The position numbers and the translations under genes are program-made. Shown here piece after piece: positions 47,760 through 60,876 of a stretch of DNA of 64,000 nt (positions within the stretch are counted from its first letter, which is position 1; every line of letters begins with the position of its first letter). The stretch is from the NCBI GenBank assembly GCA_947561395.2, contig OX387194.1, positions 27,414,036 to 27,478,035 of the forward strand, in the 5' to 3' direction. The DNA is from Buxus sempervirens. Taxonomy: Eukaryota; Streptophyta; Magnoliopsida; Buxales; Buxaceae. The notes below the pieces were generated by a model. It was not told the DNA's origin and searched no databases. It saw only the letters and a program-made list of their open reading frames with translations.

Positions 47760-48325
47760 ACACCAACTCGGCCTCCAATGTACAAAACAGCATCTAATTG
47801 GAATCGTGCTCCCCTTGTGAAATGGGAGAGATTGTTACAATCGGCAGGAGTTCAATGGACAGTTCCAAGATCCTTTTCTGAAACTTCTGAACAGTGGCGG
47901 TTCTCTCATATGTCAAAAAGAGGTAGAAGGCTTTACTCGGCTGCCTTCTTTGCCACCATTTGGCTAGTGTGCTTGAACAGGAATGGACTGCCTTCTTTGC
48001 CACCAGTTGGCTAGTGTGATTTAACAGGAATAGAAGCATATTCGAGGACAAATGGGGCAGAAAAGAGGCAATCTAGGATGAAATTTTGGCCTGTGCAGCA
48101 TTCTGGTCTTTATTATGCCAAGATTTTGATGGCTATGGCCCATGGGATGGAAGAAATTGGGAAATGATATTATAGTGAGAGAAAGGGCAATTGTTGTAGC
48201 TTATTTCTATTTTTTATGTTTTTTCTGAATGACTGCATCCCATTTCTCACGAGATACGTGAGTTCTAGTGTACTTTTAGATATCTTCAAGCTTTAATACA
48301 ATTTTTTCATTACTGATTCAAAAAA
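47760..48325 (+). mobile_element. L1 LINE 3'-end fragment
   Basis: Plus-strand C-terminus of an L1 ORF2: LLQSAGVQWTVPRSFSE, RLYSAAFFATIWLVCLNRN (compare the conserved W-x-ERN-R-IF of L1 elements), then a 3'UTR ending in an A-rich tail near 48325. An internal duplication of ACTGCCTTCTTTGCCACCA-like sequence (47940 and 47988) disrupts the NRN-R-IF region. 5'-truncated and dead. Confidence 0.75.
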
Positions 48326-49186
48326 TTAAATAAAATTGGCATTGCACACCACTGGCTTAGTAGGTGGCCTAAAGTTAGGATTAATGGATTACGTGAGGCC
48401 AGATGAAGAATGCGATCCTATCAAGAGTGAATTCTAGATAACCATGTACAGCCCAACCTCAACTCCAACTGGCAGTAAAGATTTGATTGAGAGCGCACAC
48501 ACACAAACACCACCACCACCACACAACCCCCCCCAAAAAAAAAAAGAAAAAAGGAAAAAGAGAAAGTAAAAAAGCCTCAAATTTTCCCATATCTGGGCGT
48601 CCTTGAATTCATTAGTAATCAAAATAACAATGAGGATATCAATTCCATTTCCCTATCAAACAACGGTCTTCAAAAGGAATGGCCCCAAGAGCAACTACCA
48701 CGATCCCTAATCATTAATTCACCACTACAAAATCTTGGATGAAAGCCATCAAAAACAAAACAAAACAAAAAAAAAAATCTAGGAATTGGGAATATAAAGG
48801 CAAATAACACATGAATCATCCATCCAAAGTTCAACACATCACCCCTCCACACCTCAAAACAATTACACCCATTAATCTTCACATATATTCAATCTCATTC
48901 CAAAGTCCCACTCCATTGGTACCATTTCAATGACTGGAACTCCAAGCAACTAGGCTGCAACCATACTTAATGATATCAACTCTTCTCTACAGATTACCCC
49001 TTTTCTCTTCAGATCACCAGTCATTTTCCCAAAAGAGCATCCTTAAATTTCATCAAACCTAAGCTTCCTATCCCTGGGTTTTCATACCTTATCATAATCT
49101 TAAATGAACACATGATACTTCTGCTTATCATCCACGCCACTCCAAAAATAAAAATAAAAATATTTTGGCCACATTTTCTCATTTAT

Positions 49187-49648
49187 TGTAAGATCCCGGA
49201 TCCCACATTACTAGGGGACGAGAAGGTGAAGGTCTATATATGTAGGCCTGTGACGCCCTCAAGCAATGAGGCCTTTTAGGGTAAAACCCAAGAGCCAAAC
49301 CTTGAGGCTCGATGGGCCAAAGCGGATAGTATCGTTTCTGTAGGGATCGGGGCGTTATAGAATGGTATCAGAGCCGAACCCCGACCATAAATGTGGGACC
49401 CAGACGTTGGTTGTTGCATGTGGGTGGGCTTAGGTTAGTGAGCTAGCAGGCTGCTGCATGGGGACGTACAACCCTTAAAAGAGGGTGGATTGTGAGATCC
49501 CGGATCCTACATTGTGCAAGGAGGAGAAGGTAAAGATCAATATATGTAGGCATGTGACTCCTCTTCTGGGATAAAACCAAGAGCAAAACCATGAGGCCCA
49601 ATGGGCCAAAGCGGACAGTATCGTTGCTGTAGGGATTGGGGCGTTACA
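49187..49648 (+). mobile_element. TRIM (terminal-repeat retrotransposon in miniature), 462 bp
   Basis: Two short LTRs, 49187-49359 and 49491-49648, both starting TG[TA][GA]AGATCCCGGATCC-like and ending GGGGCGTTA[TC]A. Directly after the first is the initiator tRNA-Met primer-binding site TGGTATCAGAGC (49363-49374); directly before the second is the purine tract AAAAGAGGGTGGA. There is no coding sequence, as normal for TRIMs. TTAT flanks both sides. The two LTRs differ visibly, including small indels, so the insertion is old. Confidence 0.93.
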
Positions 49649-50084
49649 TTATACTGGTTACAAAAGTTGGGCTATTCAAAAAAAGACAAAATATATTGAT
49701 AAATTAGATGATAATTTTCTAATCATTGTACTTTTCCCACTTTCAATAACTTCCTTTTGTTTTCATGTATCCAATTTCTTTTATGATCTAATTAGTGTAG
49801 TTTTCCCCCTTTCAATAAATGACTTATTTTTCTCATGTATACAATTTCTTTTATGATCTTTCCACAACTCCATCCAAATAGATTAAATTCTTTTAAAGGC
49901 ACAGCAAGTGGGACGCCAAAGTAAGCAGTCGATAATGTTTCCACCCCACAACACATGAGGTTGACCAAAGTTCACTTCCTTCCCAAATCCAAATAATTCA
50001 CCTTATTCCAGTCACTTTCAATCTAACAACAGCCTCATAATATTGGAGAATACATCTTAACAACAACTGCAACGTGGATGGAGT

Positions 50085-50218
50085 TGTTTCAAACTTTCAA
50101 TAAATGCCTATTATTAGTTGTTTTTGGCGATACACTGTTTGTGTACCTTGTACTTTTTTATTTTCTAACCTAATATGCACTCTTATTACCAAATTATAAA
50201 AAAAAAAAAAAAAAAAAA
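50085..50218 (+). mobile_element. Short LINE 3' tail with poly-A
   Basis: Sequence like plant L1 3'UTRs (GGCGATACACTGTTTGTGTACC ... CTTATTACCAAATTATA) followed by about 20 A. A severely 5'-truncated insertion. Confidence 0.55.
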
Positions 50219-52649
50219 CAACTGCAGCTTAAAGCCTTAACAAAATGTAAGTAATATCCAAAATAGAAAACTTGATATATCAAGGACATCAACCACAATA
50301 GGTAACCCTCCAAACAAGTCTACATTCACTGCCTTCTGAATTAGTTTGCTAAGTGTCTCCAAAACATTAATGGATAGAAAGAGGATAGGCCCTTCTTTTC
50401 AATATTCCCAAACCTTTGAAAATCCTGTAGAAGCTTTGAGTAGCAATGTGAAAGTTGTAGTTGGTATGGATGTTTTAATCCAGCTTCTCCACCTGCCCCC
50501 AAAATCCCATTATTCTCAACAACAATAACAAGAAATCCCAAGATATGAACTCATTGGCCTTCTCTGCATAACAACCACAAATCCCCATCCATAATAAGAG
50601 AGTTGGTCCATTTACTCACAATTAGAACTCCACAGAGAAATTGTCATCCTCTTATAAAGCACTTTGATTTGAAGAAAATTTCACAGTAAATTTGAATTCT
50701 TTTATGTTCACAACTCCCTCTTCTCTAGGAAAAAGAGAAATGAAGGTGGCCTTTGCACTTTTCTCAAAAGATGTAGATTAAAATCCTTCTATAATCAAGA
50801 CGAGATCCAATTTATGTATGATAAACACCCACACATCACCAACCGACACAACACCCAAAAGAAAAAACCCCACCCCAAACAGTTGAAGGCAAAATCAAAG
50901 CCATTTAGGCAAGGCACCTTCTCCCAATTTAATTCCTTGATTACCTCCACATTTATGCCCATGTCAAGGGCCTCTCCAAATTGTCCTTTTCTACAGTTCT
51001 CATCATATCAAACTCCATTCACTGGAGTGTTGCAGGAACAATTATCATCTCTAAAAAGACAATCATAAAATTTCTCCACAGCTTTCTTCATATCTATTTT
51101 CAAAAACCGTTTGCGTCCACCAGCTACCTCTTTACACTATTCATCCTGTTTGTTGCATTATCCATCCTACCAAAAGGTGTTTTTATCTTCTTCCTTCAAC
51201 CAAATTACTTTAAAACTTTTAGATTTTTGTCGCTAATATTTTTCCTCCAATCTCTCTACTTTCCTAAACTATCTTTTGATATTCCATGCCACAAACCTCA
51301 CAGCTCTTAAACCCCCCGCTTTATTGCAAATCATCCACTTCTTCGATTTTACCCAATACTTTCTGTCATTTACCTTCTTGAAGACCTGTATATTCCACTT
51401 CCTTTGAGTGCCAAAAAACCAACATAGCCCGCCAATACGTCTACTAGATCCAACAAAGTATCAATCTTGAGCCACATGTGTTCAAACCTCAATGATGCTA
51501 CCCTTTTAAACTTGTTGGCTAATATTGGACAATAGAGATGTGGTCTGAAATAGATCTAGACAAAGATCAAAGAATCATACGCAAAACATCTAGATGCAAT
51601 GGTTAAGATTTCTTCTTAAATCGACATTGGAGATCTCCTGCTCCCTTTTTATGCCATCTTCAACAAAATACATTGAGATAAAAGCTGCATGATGAGGCCA
51701 TTCTCTGCTTCAACCAATGCGAAAAATACCCAAAGAGCAGTTACACCTGCTTACTTGGCCTCCATTTGCCACGAAGAGTAAAAAACAGTTTCTAGAAACA
51801 ATATAAAAGGCCATTTTCCCAGCACGGTGGGCATGCTAATCAAAAGTTGTCCTCCAGCAAAACACAACCTGGCCATAGTTGTTGGGATAGATGGAGCATG
51901 TACCTAAAAGTTGACCCCAGCCAAACACAGCTTGGTGCCATAGCTGTTATAATAGGTAACAAACCAAGAACTAAATCCATTGGAGAACATAACCACGTAA
52001 GGACAAGCATCACACAAAACAATTTACACAACCCACCACCCCTCCCCCCGAAAACTCTTTCTCCCCCTCACACCCAAAAAAAAAAAATAGCCTACCAGCT
52101 TCTGGAATAAATTTTATGCCATATATTCAACATCACACATATAACCTGTTGTCTGGAACACAAGAGCCCTGACAATCAGTTGCCAAGGACCAGAGCTCTC
52201 GAAAAAGATAAGACGGCCCAGATATTCATCTGTTAGCGATAACTATGGCAGTGGTGACCATCCTTAAGAGGGTAGATAGGAACTAGTTGCATGCTAACTT
52301 CTTGAATAGAAACCCTAAAGGTATCCCCAAGTTTTTCTTGCCTAATCCAAGACAACAGTTCAGAGTTGAACTTTCATGTTAGGATTAGAGGAAGGCATAT
52401 ATCTCCATGTTAGGATTCCTAGACAATTCAATCCATGGCCATCTTCCTCACCAATGCAAGCAAACCACCTTCCAGCCAAATAAAAACCATTATACCCACC
52501 AGACATTCTCCAACACCAGTACTCAGCTGGTTGTGCTCGAGTGCTATTTCTAGAATACAGATCACCTTTCAATTTTCATCATGCTCTGCATCCAACAACA
52601 ATTCTTCTCTAATTGAAGGAAATACAAATGTATAACTCACAGAACATTA

Positions 52650-53007
52650 TACAAAAATTGCCATCCCAGTCCATTTTCTCTCTTCAGATAATAATATCAA
52701 AAAATTGCCATCTTTGTCGTGAATATCGGAAGTTTAGCCAATGATCTATAGGTCCCTAGATCCTCTGGCATGGTCTCACTCTAAGCACTTTCACCAGCCA
52801 TGAAATTTAATTTTCACCGAGCAAATTCTCCAAAGAGAAACCCTTAACCTATTCAACAATTACAATTCTGATACTGATCCTCAGCAACATCCATATATTG
52901 AATGGAAAACTTTTATCTACTTCTAAGAAATTTGCTTTCCATCATATTTCACACCAACAGCAGTAAATCTCTCCACTGAGCATTACTCCAGAGCATGAAA
53001 TTAGATC

Positions 53008-53048
<41 letters not shown>

Positions 53049-53199
53049 AGTCTGCAATATCATTTAATAATATCTCGAACTTCTTAAACAAAAATTAAGT
53101 CTCTGATGCTTAAGTTTTAACCTACAAACATGTAGCAGGGACTTAAAAGATTTTCTGATAGAATACAGGACATAAAACAGAACAAATAACATAACTCAC
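52650..53199. other. PRMT5 intron, with (CA)n at 53012-53038
   Basis: Intron downstream of exon F. A CA dinucleotide run followed by a short TA run is the only feature seen. Confidence 0.6.
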
Positions 53200-53286
53200 C
53201 TGTATTGAATGATTAAAAAATGCTGTTATTAACTTCTGGTGGCACTTCAATAGACAGGGGTATCCACGTGAATTTGTTAAAAATTC
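53200..53286 (-). pseudogene. PRMT5: PRMT5 exon F ([12 protein letters not shown]...)
   Basis: 29 codons, acceptor TTGGTAG, donor GTGAGT. Encodes [19 protein letters not shown] and [10 protein letters not shown], matching plant AFLTNARGYPCLSKRHQKL. Open. This is the last recognised exon before the missing middle section. Confidence 0.9.
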
Positions 53287-53397
53287 CTACCAAATAGACA
53301 GCAATATATTGTGACAGCTCTCAATGTTCCATGAAATTTTATAAAATACATGTAATCTTCAGAACAATGCAACAAACAAAACTCAATAGACCTTTAC

Positions 53398-53473
53398 ATT
53401 GGTATGAAAAAGGGCTGCCCTAACAGGCTCTCCAAACCAGCATCCAAGTGAGTTTGAAGCAGGTAGAGAACTC
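53398..53473 (-). pseudogene. PRMT5: PRMT5 exon E (SSLPASNSLGCW...)
   Basis: 76 bp; acceptor CATGAG, donor GTAAAG. Encodes SSLPASNSLGCWFGEPVRAA and LFHTN, matching plant LPSETSLGRWMGESVRAA. Phase agrees with exon D. The usual R of LGRW is C here. Confidence 0.9.
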
Positions 53474-53630
53474 CTCATGAACAGGTTACCACACTTAATC
53501 TTCCAAAAGAACAAGGTAGCCATAATTAATTTTTGTGTGTAATGAACACTGGTGGTTGTGCCACAAAAAGTAATTTCATTGGAACATTCCCAAAATTCAA
53601 ACAACATAGCTCAGAAGTTATATTACTCAC

Positions 53631-53654
53631 AATACATCAAGGGCTATTGATAGT
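53631..53654 (-). pseudogene. PRMT5: PRMT5 exon D, downstream half (SIALDV)
   Basis: Continuation of exon D on the other side of the 6.8 kb gypsy element, encoding SIALDV and ending at donor GTGAGT. The plant protein has the contiguous sequence LLCEHDSKLSVALDVL, so the insertion lies inside one coding exon. Confidence 0.88.
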
Positions 53655-56600
53655 TGGTGCGGACACCAGATATAGGCCACCAATTATACGAGTGTATGGA
53701 CGTCGACATCAGAAGACAGCTCATCCGATGTCGTTATGGCTCGATCATCAAGACACTAGATAGGGAATTGTTATTTAGCTATTATTTGGGTTATTTTGTT
53801 ATTTCTATTACTTTTGGGTTTTTTGGTAATTTATGTTTGGGTCTTAGGCTATAAAAGCCTACTTTTGTAAGAGGATGAAACTAACTTTTTGAAGAATATT
53901 AACGGACTGAACCACTTCATCTTCTCTTCTTCTCTGGCTTTTCTTCTTCTTCTTCTTCTTCTTCTTCTTTTTCCCTTCTTTCTTCCTTCTTCTTTTCTAC
54001 TTTCTTCTTCTTTGGTTTTTTTTATTACTGTGCTGCATCAAATTTGGTATCAAAGAACACTTGATTGTTTTCTATTAACAATCAACAATCCAGAGTGACA
54101 AAGGCACCATGCGTTAGTTGCTCGCAGACGACAAATCATAAGTCGTCGTCTTCTTTTCACTTGTTTCATTCTTCAATCGTCGTCAAAAATAGAACTTCTT
54201 AGCATCATCGTCATCGTCAGCCGTCATCACCAATCAAAAAAATATATATTTTTTTTTGACAATGAACAGAAGGGACAAGACTCAAGACGAAGACCTCCAT
54301 CTCGTGTGATTGGTGCGACTGTCAACAGCATCAGCCATTCATCTCGTGCAATTGATGCGACTATCAATAGCATCAGCCATTGTCGTCTCCAACAATCATC
54401 GTATTCTCCTTTGTTTCATCGGCAGGTTGCAATCGTCATCCCCACCTTCATCAATCGCCATCGTCCTCTCTATTTCTCGTGTTCTCTCTCTATCTTGTCG
54501 CCCCATTTTATTTTTCTCTGTTGCAAAGGGCTTCTTTAACAATTGCAAAGGGATTCTGTCGCAGTCTCCTCCCTCTTGATTTATCCTTGTTGTTTTCATT
54601 TCAGTGAAGAGAACTCATCGCAAGCTTCTCTCTGGCGTGCGTTCTCTCTCTCACTTCATTTCTATCTTACTCTCGCTCTTAGACCCCATCTCCTTCTTGC
54701 TCTCTTGCACTATCTCTCTAGCGATAGAGTTTTAAAAAAAAACTCACATATCACTAATTCTCTCACTTCCACAAGGAGATTTCCTCATATTCCTTAGTTG
54801 GATCATCATCATATCAAGGAATCTTGTTACTATCTCTTCTCACCTATTTTCTCACTATCAATTCGAAGACTTCTAGAAGCATCTGTCAGACTTTGTTTCT
54901 AGCAAGCACAACATATTGCCAGCGCAATTCAGCAATTTCAGTTGGTACCAAACACCAACAAATCAGGCTTGATTTCTTTCTTTTCTTGGTATTATATATT
55001 TGTGATTCTGAATTATTATCAATATTATCTCTTGTGACTGGTTGGTTGTTTTTCCATATACATATTCAGCCCTTTTTCATTGAGCCTAACTTCAATTCCA
55101 TCTTATCATCTGAAAACCCATGTCACTGGTTTACTTTTTATTAAATGTGGAGCTTGCCTAATTAATTGGAATTTCCAGATATTTGTTGGTCACTCCCCTT
55201 ACTCTAAAATTTCAGTACTACTTGTTTGCAATTTACTTGTTTAGTTTGGACTTTGTTAAAAAAAACCAGATTTTTCTTCATATCATGCAATACATTGCTT
55301 AGATTTGTTTGATCTCATTTGCTAGTTAGAATAGTCATTGCATGCATTTACGCAATGGTCGTTTAGTGCTAGTTCAGAGTCATCCAGTGTCATGGATCCT
55401 GACACTTTTGGTGCTTTTGCACAACAAATGCAAGAACAAATGAAAGCCATCCAAGATCAACTCCTAGGACTCCAAACTCAATTGAGAACCTCCCAAGAGA
55501 AAACAAGAGACCTAGTTGTTAGGGTTGAGTCAATTGAGGGGAATGATGTCGGTGAGGCTCCCAATGGTGGGGGTCAAAATGTCAGACGAGAAAATAGGCC
55601 ACCTCGTGGGCATAATTTTCATCATCAGGATAGGGTTATGAAAATCTTGATTATGCTGACCCCGATGATAGAGTGATGAGTCATATCAGAGTAGATGCTC
55701 CTACTTTTGATGGTCGATTAGATCCTTGGGTTGTCACCAAATGGTTGAAGGACATGGACTATTTCTTTGAGTAGTATAACCTGTCTAAAAATAAGAAGGT
55801 TAGGTTTGCTAAGATGAAACTCATGGGTAACTCTCAATTGTATTGGGAGAGTGTGGAAGAACTTCTTTGTAGAAATGGTGAACCACCCATCACTAATTGG
55901 ATAGAAATGAAGCATAGGCTTAAGGAGAAGTACCTACCCCGTTCTTATTAAGGCAACCTCTTGGACCAATGGAATAATCTGAAACAAGGAAATAAACCTG
56001 TGACTGAATATGTGGCACAATTTAATGAATTCAGGATGAGGTGTGGAATCCTTGAAGATGAAGCTATGACCATGAGTACGTTTAGAAGAGGGCTCACTGA
56101 TGAGCTTAGGAAAGAACTTGTGCTTCGTGGCATTACCACACTTGATCAAGCATACACTTTGGTTCAGGATTATGAACTAGTGACTCGATCTTCATTTACT
56201 AGGCGTGTTGACAATCAGGTCAACACAAACAAGCCTCAATCTTCAGGTAGCAACTCCTTGTTAGGACCACTTCCTCAGAAAATCAATTCTTCTGGTGCAA
56301 CACTTGATAGGGACAAAGGCAAGGGAGTTGTTATTAATAATTCTAGGTAAACTTCTAGGATTCAGTGTTTTAAGTGCAAGGGTTTTGGTCATGTTGCTGC
56401 CAATTGCCCTACAAAAACTCTTGTCATTGATGGGCAAGAAAATGTGAGTAATGAGGACCTTGAGAATTAGATTTATGAACCCAATGTTGAGGATTTTGAT
56501 GACCTAGATGAAAATGGTGAGACTGATCATGATTTTGTGGGTTGCATTCATTCCATGTCATTACAAGTGGAACAACGTAGGACTGAATTGGAAACAATTA

Positions 56601-59600
56601 GACTAGGTGTGCTTTGGCGCAGCCAAAAGCAGATAATGATTGGAGAAGAAGTGCAATTTTTCACACTTACATTTAGTGTGGAGATAAGAGTTGTAAAGTC
56701 ATCATTAATAGTGGTAGTTGCATTAATGCAGTCTCCACTAGTACTTTCACCCGTTTAGGTTTGAAATCAGTTCCTCACCCTAGTCCTTACAATGTATCTT
56801 AGGTTGATACATCCTCAATTGCTGTGAAAGAAAGGTGTCTTGTTCCCATTCAATTTCTTGAATATAAGGACAAGATATGGTGTGATGTGGTTCCAATGGA
56901 TGTAGGCCATATAATTTTGGGTAGACCATGGCTTTTTGATTTGGATGTTACCATATATGGTTGGTCAAATTCATGCTCTTTTAAATTTCAAGGCAAGAAG
57001 ATCCAACTTAATCCATTGCCCCCAAAGCCTATTGATCAGAGTAAAAAAAAAAAGGAGTTACAAAAGCCAAGGGTTTGAACATTATTAGCCCCAAAGAGTT
57101 TGAAAAGGTAACCAATAAAGAGTGTTATATTTGCTATTGTGGCCAAAGAGATTTCCAATGAGTCTCAAGAGGAGCCACCTGAAGAAGTTATTCCTGTACT
57201 CAAAAACTTTCAGGATATTTTCCCTACAGATCTACCAAATAATCTTCCTCCCATGCATGACATCCAGCATGCCATAGATCTTGTTCCAAGAGCTATCCTT
57301 CCAAACTTGCCTCATTATAGGATGAACCCTACAAAACATTCAGAGTTAAAAAGGCAAGTTGATGATCTCCTTAGTAAGGGATTTATCAGTGAAAGTATGA
57401 GTCCTTGTGCAGTGCCTGCCCTTTTGACTCCTAAGAAGGATGGATCTTGGAGAATGTGTGTGGACAGTCAATTCCTAGGCTCGATGATATGTTGGATATG
57501 ATGGCAAGGGCCACAATCTTTTCCAAAATTGATCTAAAGAGTGGTTACCATCAAATTAGGATTCGACCTGGTGATGAATGGAAGATAGCCTTTAAGACAA
57601 AAGATGGGTTGTATGAGTGGCTAGTAATGCCATTTGGTTTATCAAATGCTCTAAGCACCTTTATGAGAGTGATGACACAAGTACTACGACCTTTCATGGG
57701 AAAGTTCTTGGTTGTCTACTTTGATGACATACTAATCTATAGTAAGTCGAAGGAGCAACATTTAGACCATCTTACTCTAGTTTGCACCACCTTGAGGAAA
57801 GAAAATCTTTATGCCAATCTTAAGAAGTGCTCATTCTTCACAAATAGGGTCATCTTTTTAGGATTCATAGTTTCGCATGAGGGTATATCTGCTGATCCCC
57901 AGAAAGTTCAAGCAATTGTAGATTGGCCTGAGCCAAAGAACATCCATGATGTTCGGAGTTTCCATGGACTTGCTACCTTCTATCGTCGATTCATTAGAGG
58001 GTTTAGCACGATTATGTCTCCTATTACAAATTGCATGAAGAAGAATGGTTTTAATTGAACACGGGCAACCACTAGAGCATTTGAGGAAATCAAGAAGAAA
58101 ATGACTGAGGCCCTAGTTATGCGGCTTCCAGATTTTAGTAAATCCTTTGAAGTTGAATGTGATGCATCTGGGATTGGGATAGGAGGAGTCTTAAGTCAAG
58201 AGCGTGATCCCTGTAGCCTACTTTAGTGAAAAGTTGAATGAAGCCAAGCAAAAGTATTCGACCTATGATAAAGAACTTTATGCAGTGATACAAGCTTTAT
58301 GACATTGGCGTCACTATCTGCTACCGCAAGAGTTTGTTCTTTATTCTGACCATGAAACCTTGCGTTATATCAACTCTCAAAAGAAACTCAATCATCGACA
58401 TGGTCGTTGGATTGAATTTTTGCAGACTTATTCTTTTGTGTTGAAACATAGGTCTGGAATTGAGAATAAAGCTGCAGATGCACTCAGTCGTCGACTAGCT
58501 CTACTTTCCATGATGAGTTTAGAGATCACAGGATTTGAAAGGCTCAAGGAGGATTATGAATCATGCCTTGACTTTAGTGAGACATATATTGCCCTACGGG
58601 ATGGGCATGACCTTCTTGTGGATGGTTTTCACCTCCAAGATCGATTTCTTTTCAGGGCAAATAAACTCTGCATTCCGCGAACTTCATTGAGGAATTTCTT
58701 GATATGGGAGATTCACGTAGGTGGTCTTTCAGGACATTTTGGGCGTGATAAGACCATTGTGGATGTAGAGCATTAGTTCTATTGGCCAAGCTTGAACAGA
58801 GATGTTGCTCGGATCATTGGTCAGTGTAGAACATGCCAATTAGCAAAACATCGGAAACAAAATACTAGCCTTTACACTCCTTTACCAGTGCCTAATTGCC
58901 CTTGGCAGGATGTGAGTATGGATTTCGTGCTTGAACTTCCACGAACTTTCAAAAAGCATGACTCAATCTTTGTGGTTGTGGACTGTTTTTCTAAAATGGC
59001 ACACTTCATTCCTCGTACTAAAACTTTAAATGCCTCTAAAGTTGCAAAACTTTATTTTGATGAAATTGTGAAGTTGTATGGTCTTCCAAAGACCATAGTG
59101 TTTGATAAGGATGTTCGGTTCATGAGTTACTTTTGGAAAATCTTATGGCACATAGTAGGCATCAAGTTAAAATTTTCTACTGCTTACCACCCTCAGACAG
59201 ATGGTCAAACTGAAGTCATAAATCGTAGTCTAGGAAACCTTTTGAGATGCCTAGTTAGAAATCACACTAGGAATTGAGACTTGTTTCTTCCTACTGCTCA
59301 ATTTGCCTATAACAGTTCTGTCAATTGATCTATAGGTATGAGTCCATTTGAGGTTATGCATGGTTATAAACCAAGAAAACCTTTAGACTTACTTCCAATG
59401 TCTCCGCATGCTAGGGTTTTTGAGTCTGTTGAATCGTTTTCACAACATGTTCGTGACTTGCATACTAAGATCACTAAGCAAATCGAAACAAGTAATACAC
59501 AATATAAACTTAAGGCTGATTTGCACAGGCGTCATGTTGAATTTAAAGTAGGGGATTATGTCATGGTTCGAATTAGACATAAACGGTTTCCATCTGGATC

Positions 59601-60430
59601 TGTTCGTAAATTGCATGCTCGTAGTGCTGGACCTTTTAGAGTTTTGCAACGTGTGGGACCAAATGCTTATGTCATTGATATTCCATCTGATTTTGGTATT
59701 AGCTCTACTTTTAATATAGAGGATCTTATTGCATATAAAGGCCAAGCTGCTATTCCTGATGATCCTTTTGAAGAACCTTCCCATAACTTGAATCCAACTC
59801 CTACCCCTGAATCCCCACAACTATCGTTTCCACCAGCACATAAGGATTCTATTGATACTATTTTAGATGAACAGATTGTTTTTACCAAGGAAGGAGAAAT
59901 TCACGTTTCCTAGTTCGTTGGAAGGGACGACTGGAATCGAATTCTACATGGATTACTAGGAATACATTGCAACAGCTTGATCCTGAGTTATTGGAGTACT
60001 AACAGAGTCAGCAGGACCTACACTCGTCAGAGTCGAGTTCTTTTCACACCGGGAGAGTTGGTGCGAACACCAGATATAGGCACCAATTATATGAGTGTAT
60101 GGACGTCAACATCGGAAGACAGCTCATCCAATGTCGTTATGGCTCGATCATCAAGACACTAGATAGGGAATTGTTATTTAGCTATTATTTGGGTTATTTT
60201 GTTATTTCTGTTACTTTTGGGTTTTTTGGTAATTTATGTTAGGGTCTTAAGCTATAAAAGCCTACTTTTGTAAGAGGATGAAACTAACTTTTTGAAGAAT
60301 ATTAACGGACTGAACCGCTTCGTCTTCTCTTCTTCTCTGGCTTTTCTTCTTCTTCTCTTTCCCTTCTTTCTTCCTTCTTCTTTTCTACTTTCTTCTTCTT
60401 TGGTTTTTTTTTTATTACTGTGCTGCATCA
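53655..60430 (+). mobile_element. Ty3/gypsy chromovirus-type retrotransposon with both LTRs, inserted in a PRMT5 exon
   Basis: Full-length by structure, 6.8 kb. LTRs at 53655-54040 and 60059-60430 (TGGTGCG...GCTGCATCA), perfect 5-bp target duplication ATAGT (53650-53654 and 60431-60435). A PBS (TGGTATCAAAGAAC, 54045-54058) resembles initiator tRNA-Met; the polypurine tract is CCGGGAGAG before 60059. Order: long leader with TTC-rich DNA, gag (from about 55393) with a CCHC knuckle (CFKCKGFGHVAANC, near 56365), protease, RT ([29 protein letters not shown] near 57715), RNase H (to about 58495), integrase with zinc and catalytic domains (58640-59275), and a chromodomain-like end (about 59850-60000). 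The coding part is broken in many places and inactive. The LTRs differ at about ten sites in 370 bp (near 3%), plus small indels, suggesting an insertion of roughly one to a few million years. Confidence 0.95.
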
Positions 60431-60500
60431 ATAGTTGACTGTGATGTTCACAAAGCAAATGAAATGCATTCCACCATTCCCAACAATCACTGTGTCCACT
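60431..60500 (-). pseudogene. PRMT5: PRMT5 exon D, upstream half (…WNAFHLLCEHHSQL)
   Basis: Acceptor TTTGCAG at 60501-60507, then SGHSDCWEWWNAFHLLCEHHSQL. The exon runs straight into the gypsy LTR at 60430. The first five bases on the gypsy side, ATAGT (60431-60435), are the target duplication. The other half of this exon is at 53631-53654. Confidence 0.92.
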
Positions 60501-60715
60501 CTGCAAATAAACAGAAAAGTTAAATTGGAGAAAACACAACACTCAAATGATAAATTGAACAAGTAGCATTAAAATTATGAGATCAAGATGAGACCTAATA
60601 CAGCATCACCCTGTCGAGATAGTATTCAAGCATGATTGAGTTATCAAGTCTAGGAAATAAGCACTAATACAACTGGCACAAATTTCAATTCACATACAGC
60701 TAGCACAGCACTCAC

Positions 60716-60781
60716 CGAATGGTCAGCATTTCCATCCATGACATCATCATTAGACTTCTCCAATGGTACCCTAAGCCACAA
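60716..60781 (-). pseudogene. PRMT5: PRMT5 exon C ([10 protein letters not shown]...)
   Basis: 22 codons, acceptor TAAAAG, donor GTGAGT. Encodes [22 protein letters not shown], matching the plant LWLRVPL block. Intact. Confidence 0.9.
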
Positions 60782-60876
60782 CTTTTATAAGGAAGTAAAT
60801 AATAAGACCAAGTAGCAATAACAGCACAAGAAAAAGCAAGACCAACTAAACAGAAGACATTATTGAAGAAAGTAAC

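Larger units (their letters stand above)
48430..52650 (-). mobile_element. Strongly decayed L1 LINE, minus strand (approximate limits)
   Basis: Scattered minus-strand resemblance to plant L1: ETLSKLIQKAVN(V)DLFGGLP...FLFW (about 50230-50370), compare the L1 RT block ending in LLFADD, and a basic/aromatic ORF1-like stretch near 52440-52560 (GFYLAGRWFACIGEEDG). Stops are dense. A TRIM (49187-49648) and a short poly-A-tailed LINE piece (about 50085-50218) lie within. The assignment of the whole interval is an inference from these few blocks. Confidence 0.4.

Noticed and set aside
49187-49648. Cassandra TRIM carrying a 5S rRNA promoter
   Set aside because: The LTRs lack a recognisable 5S internal control region; they match the other TGTGAGATCC-type TRIMs better.
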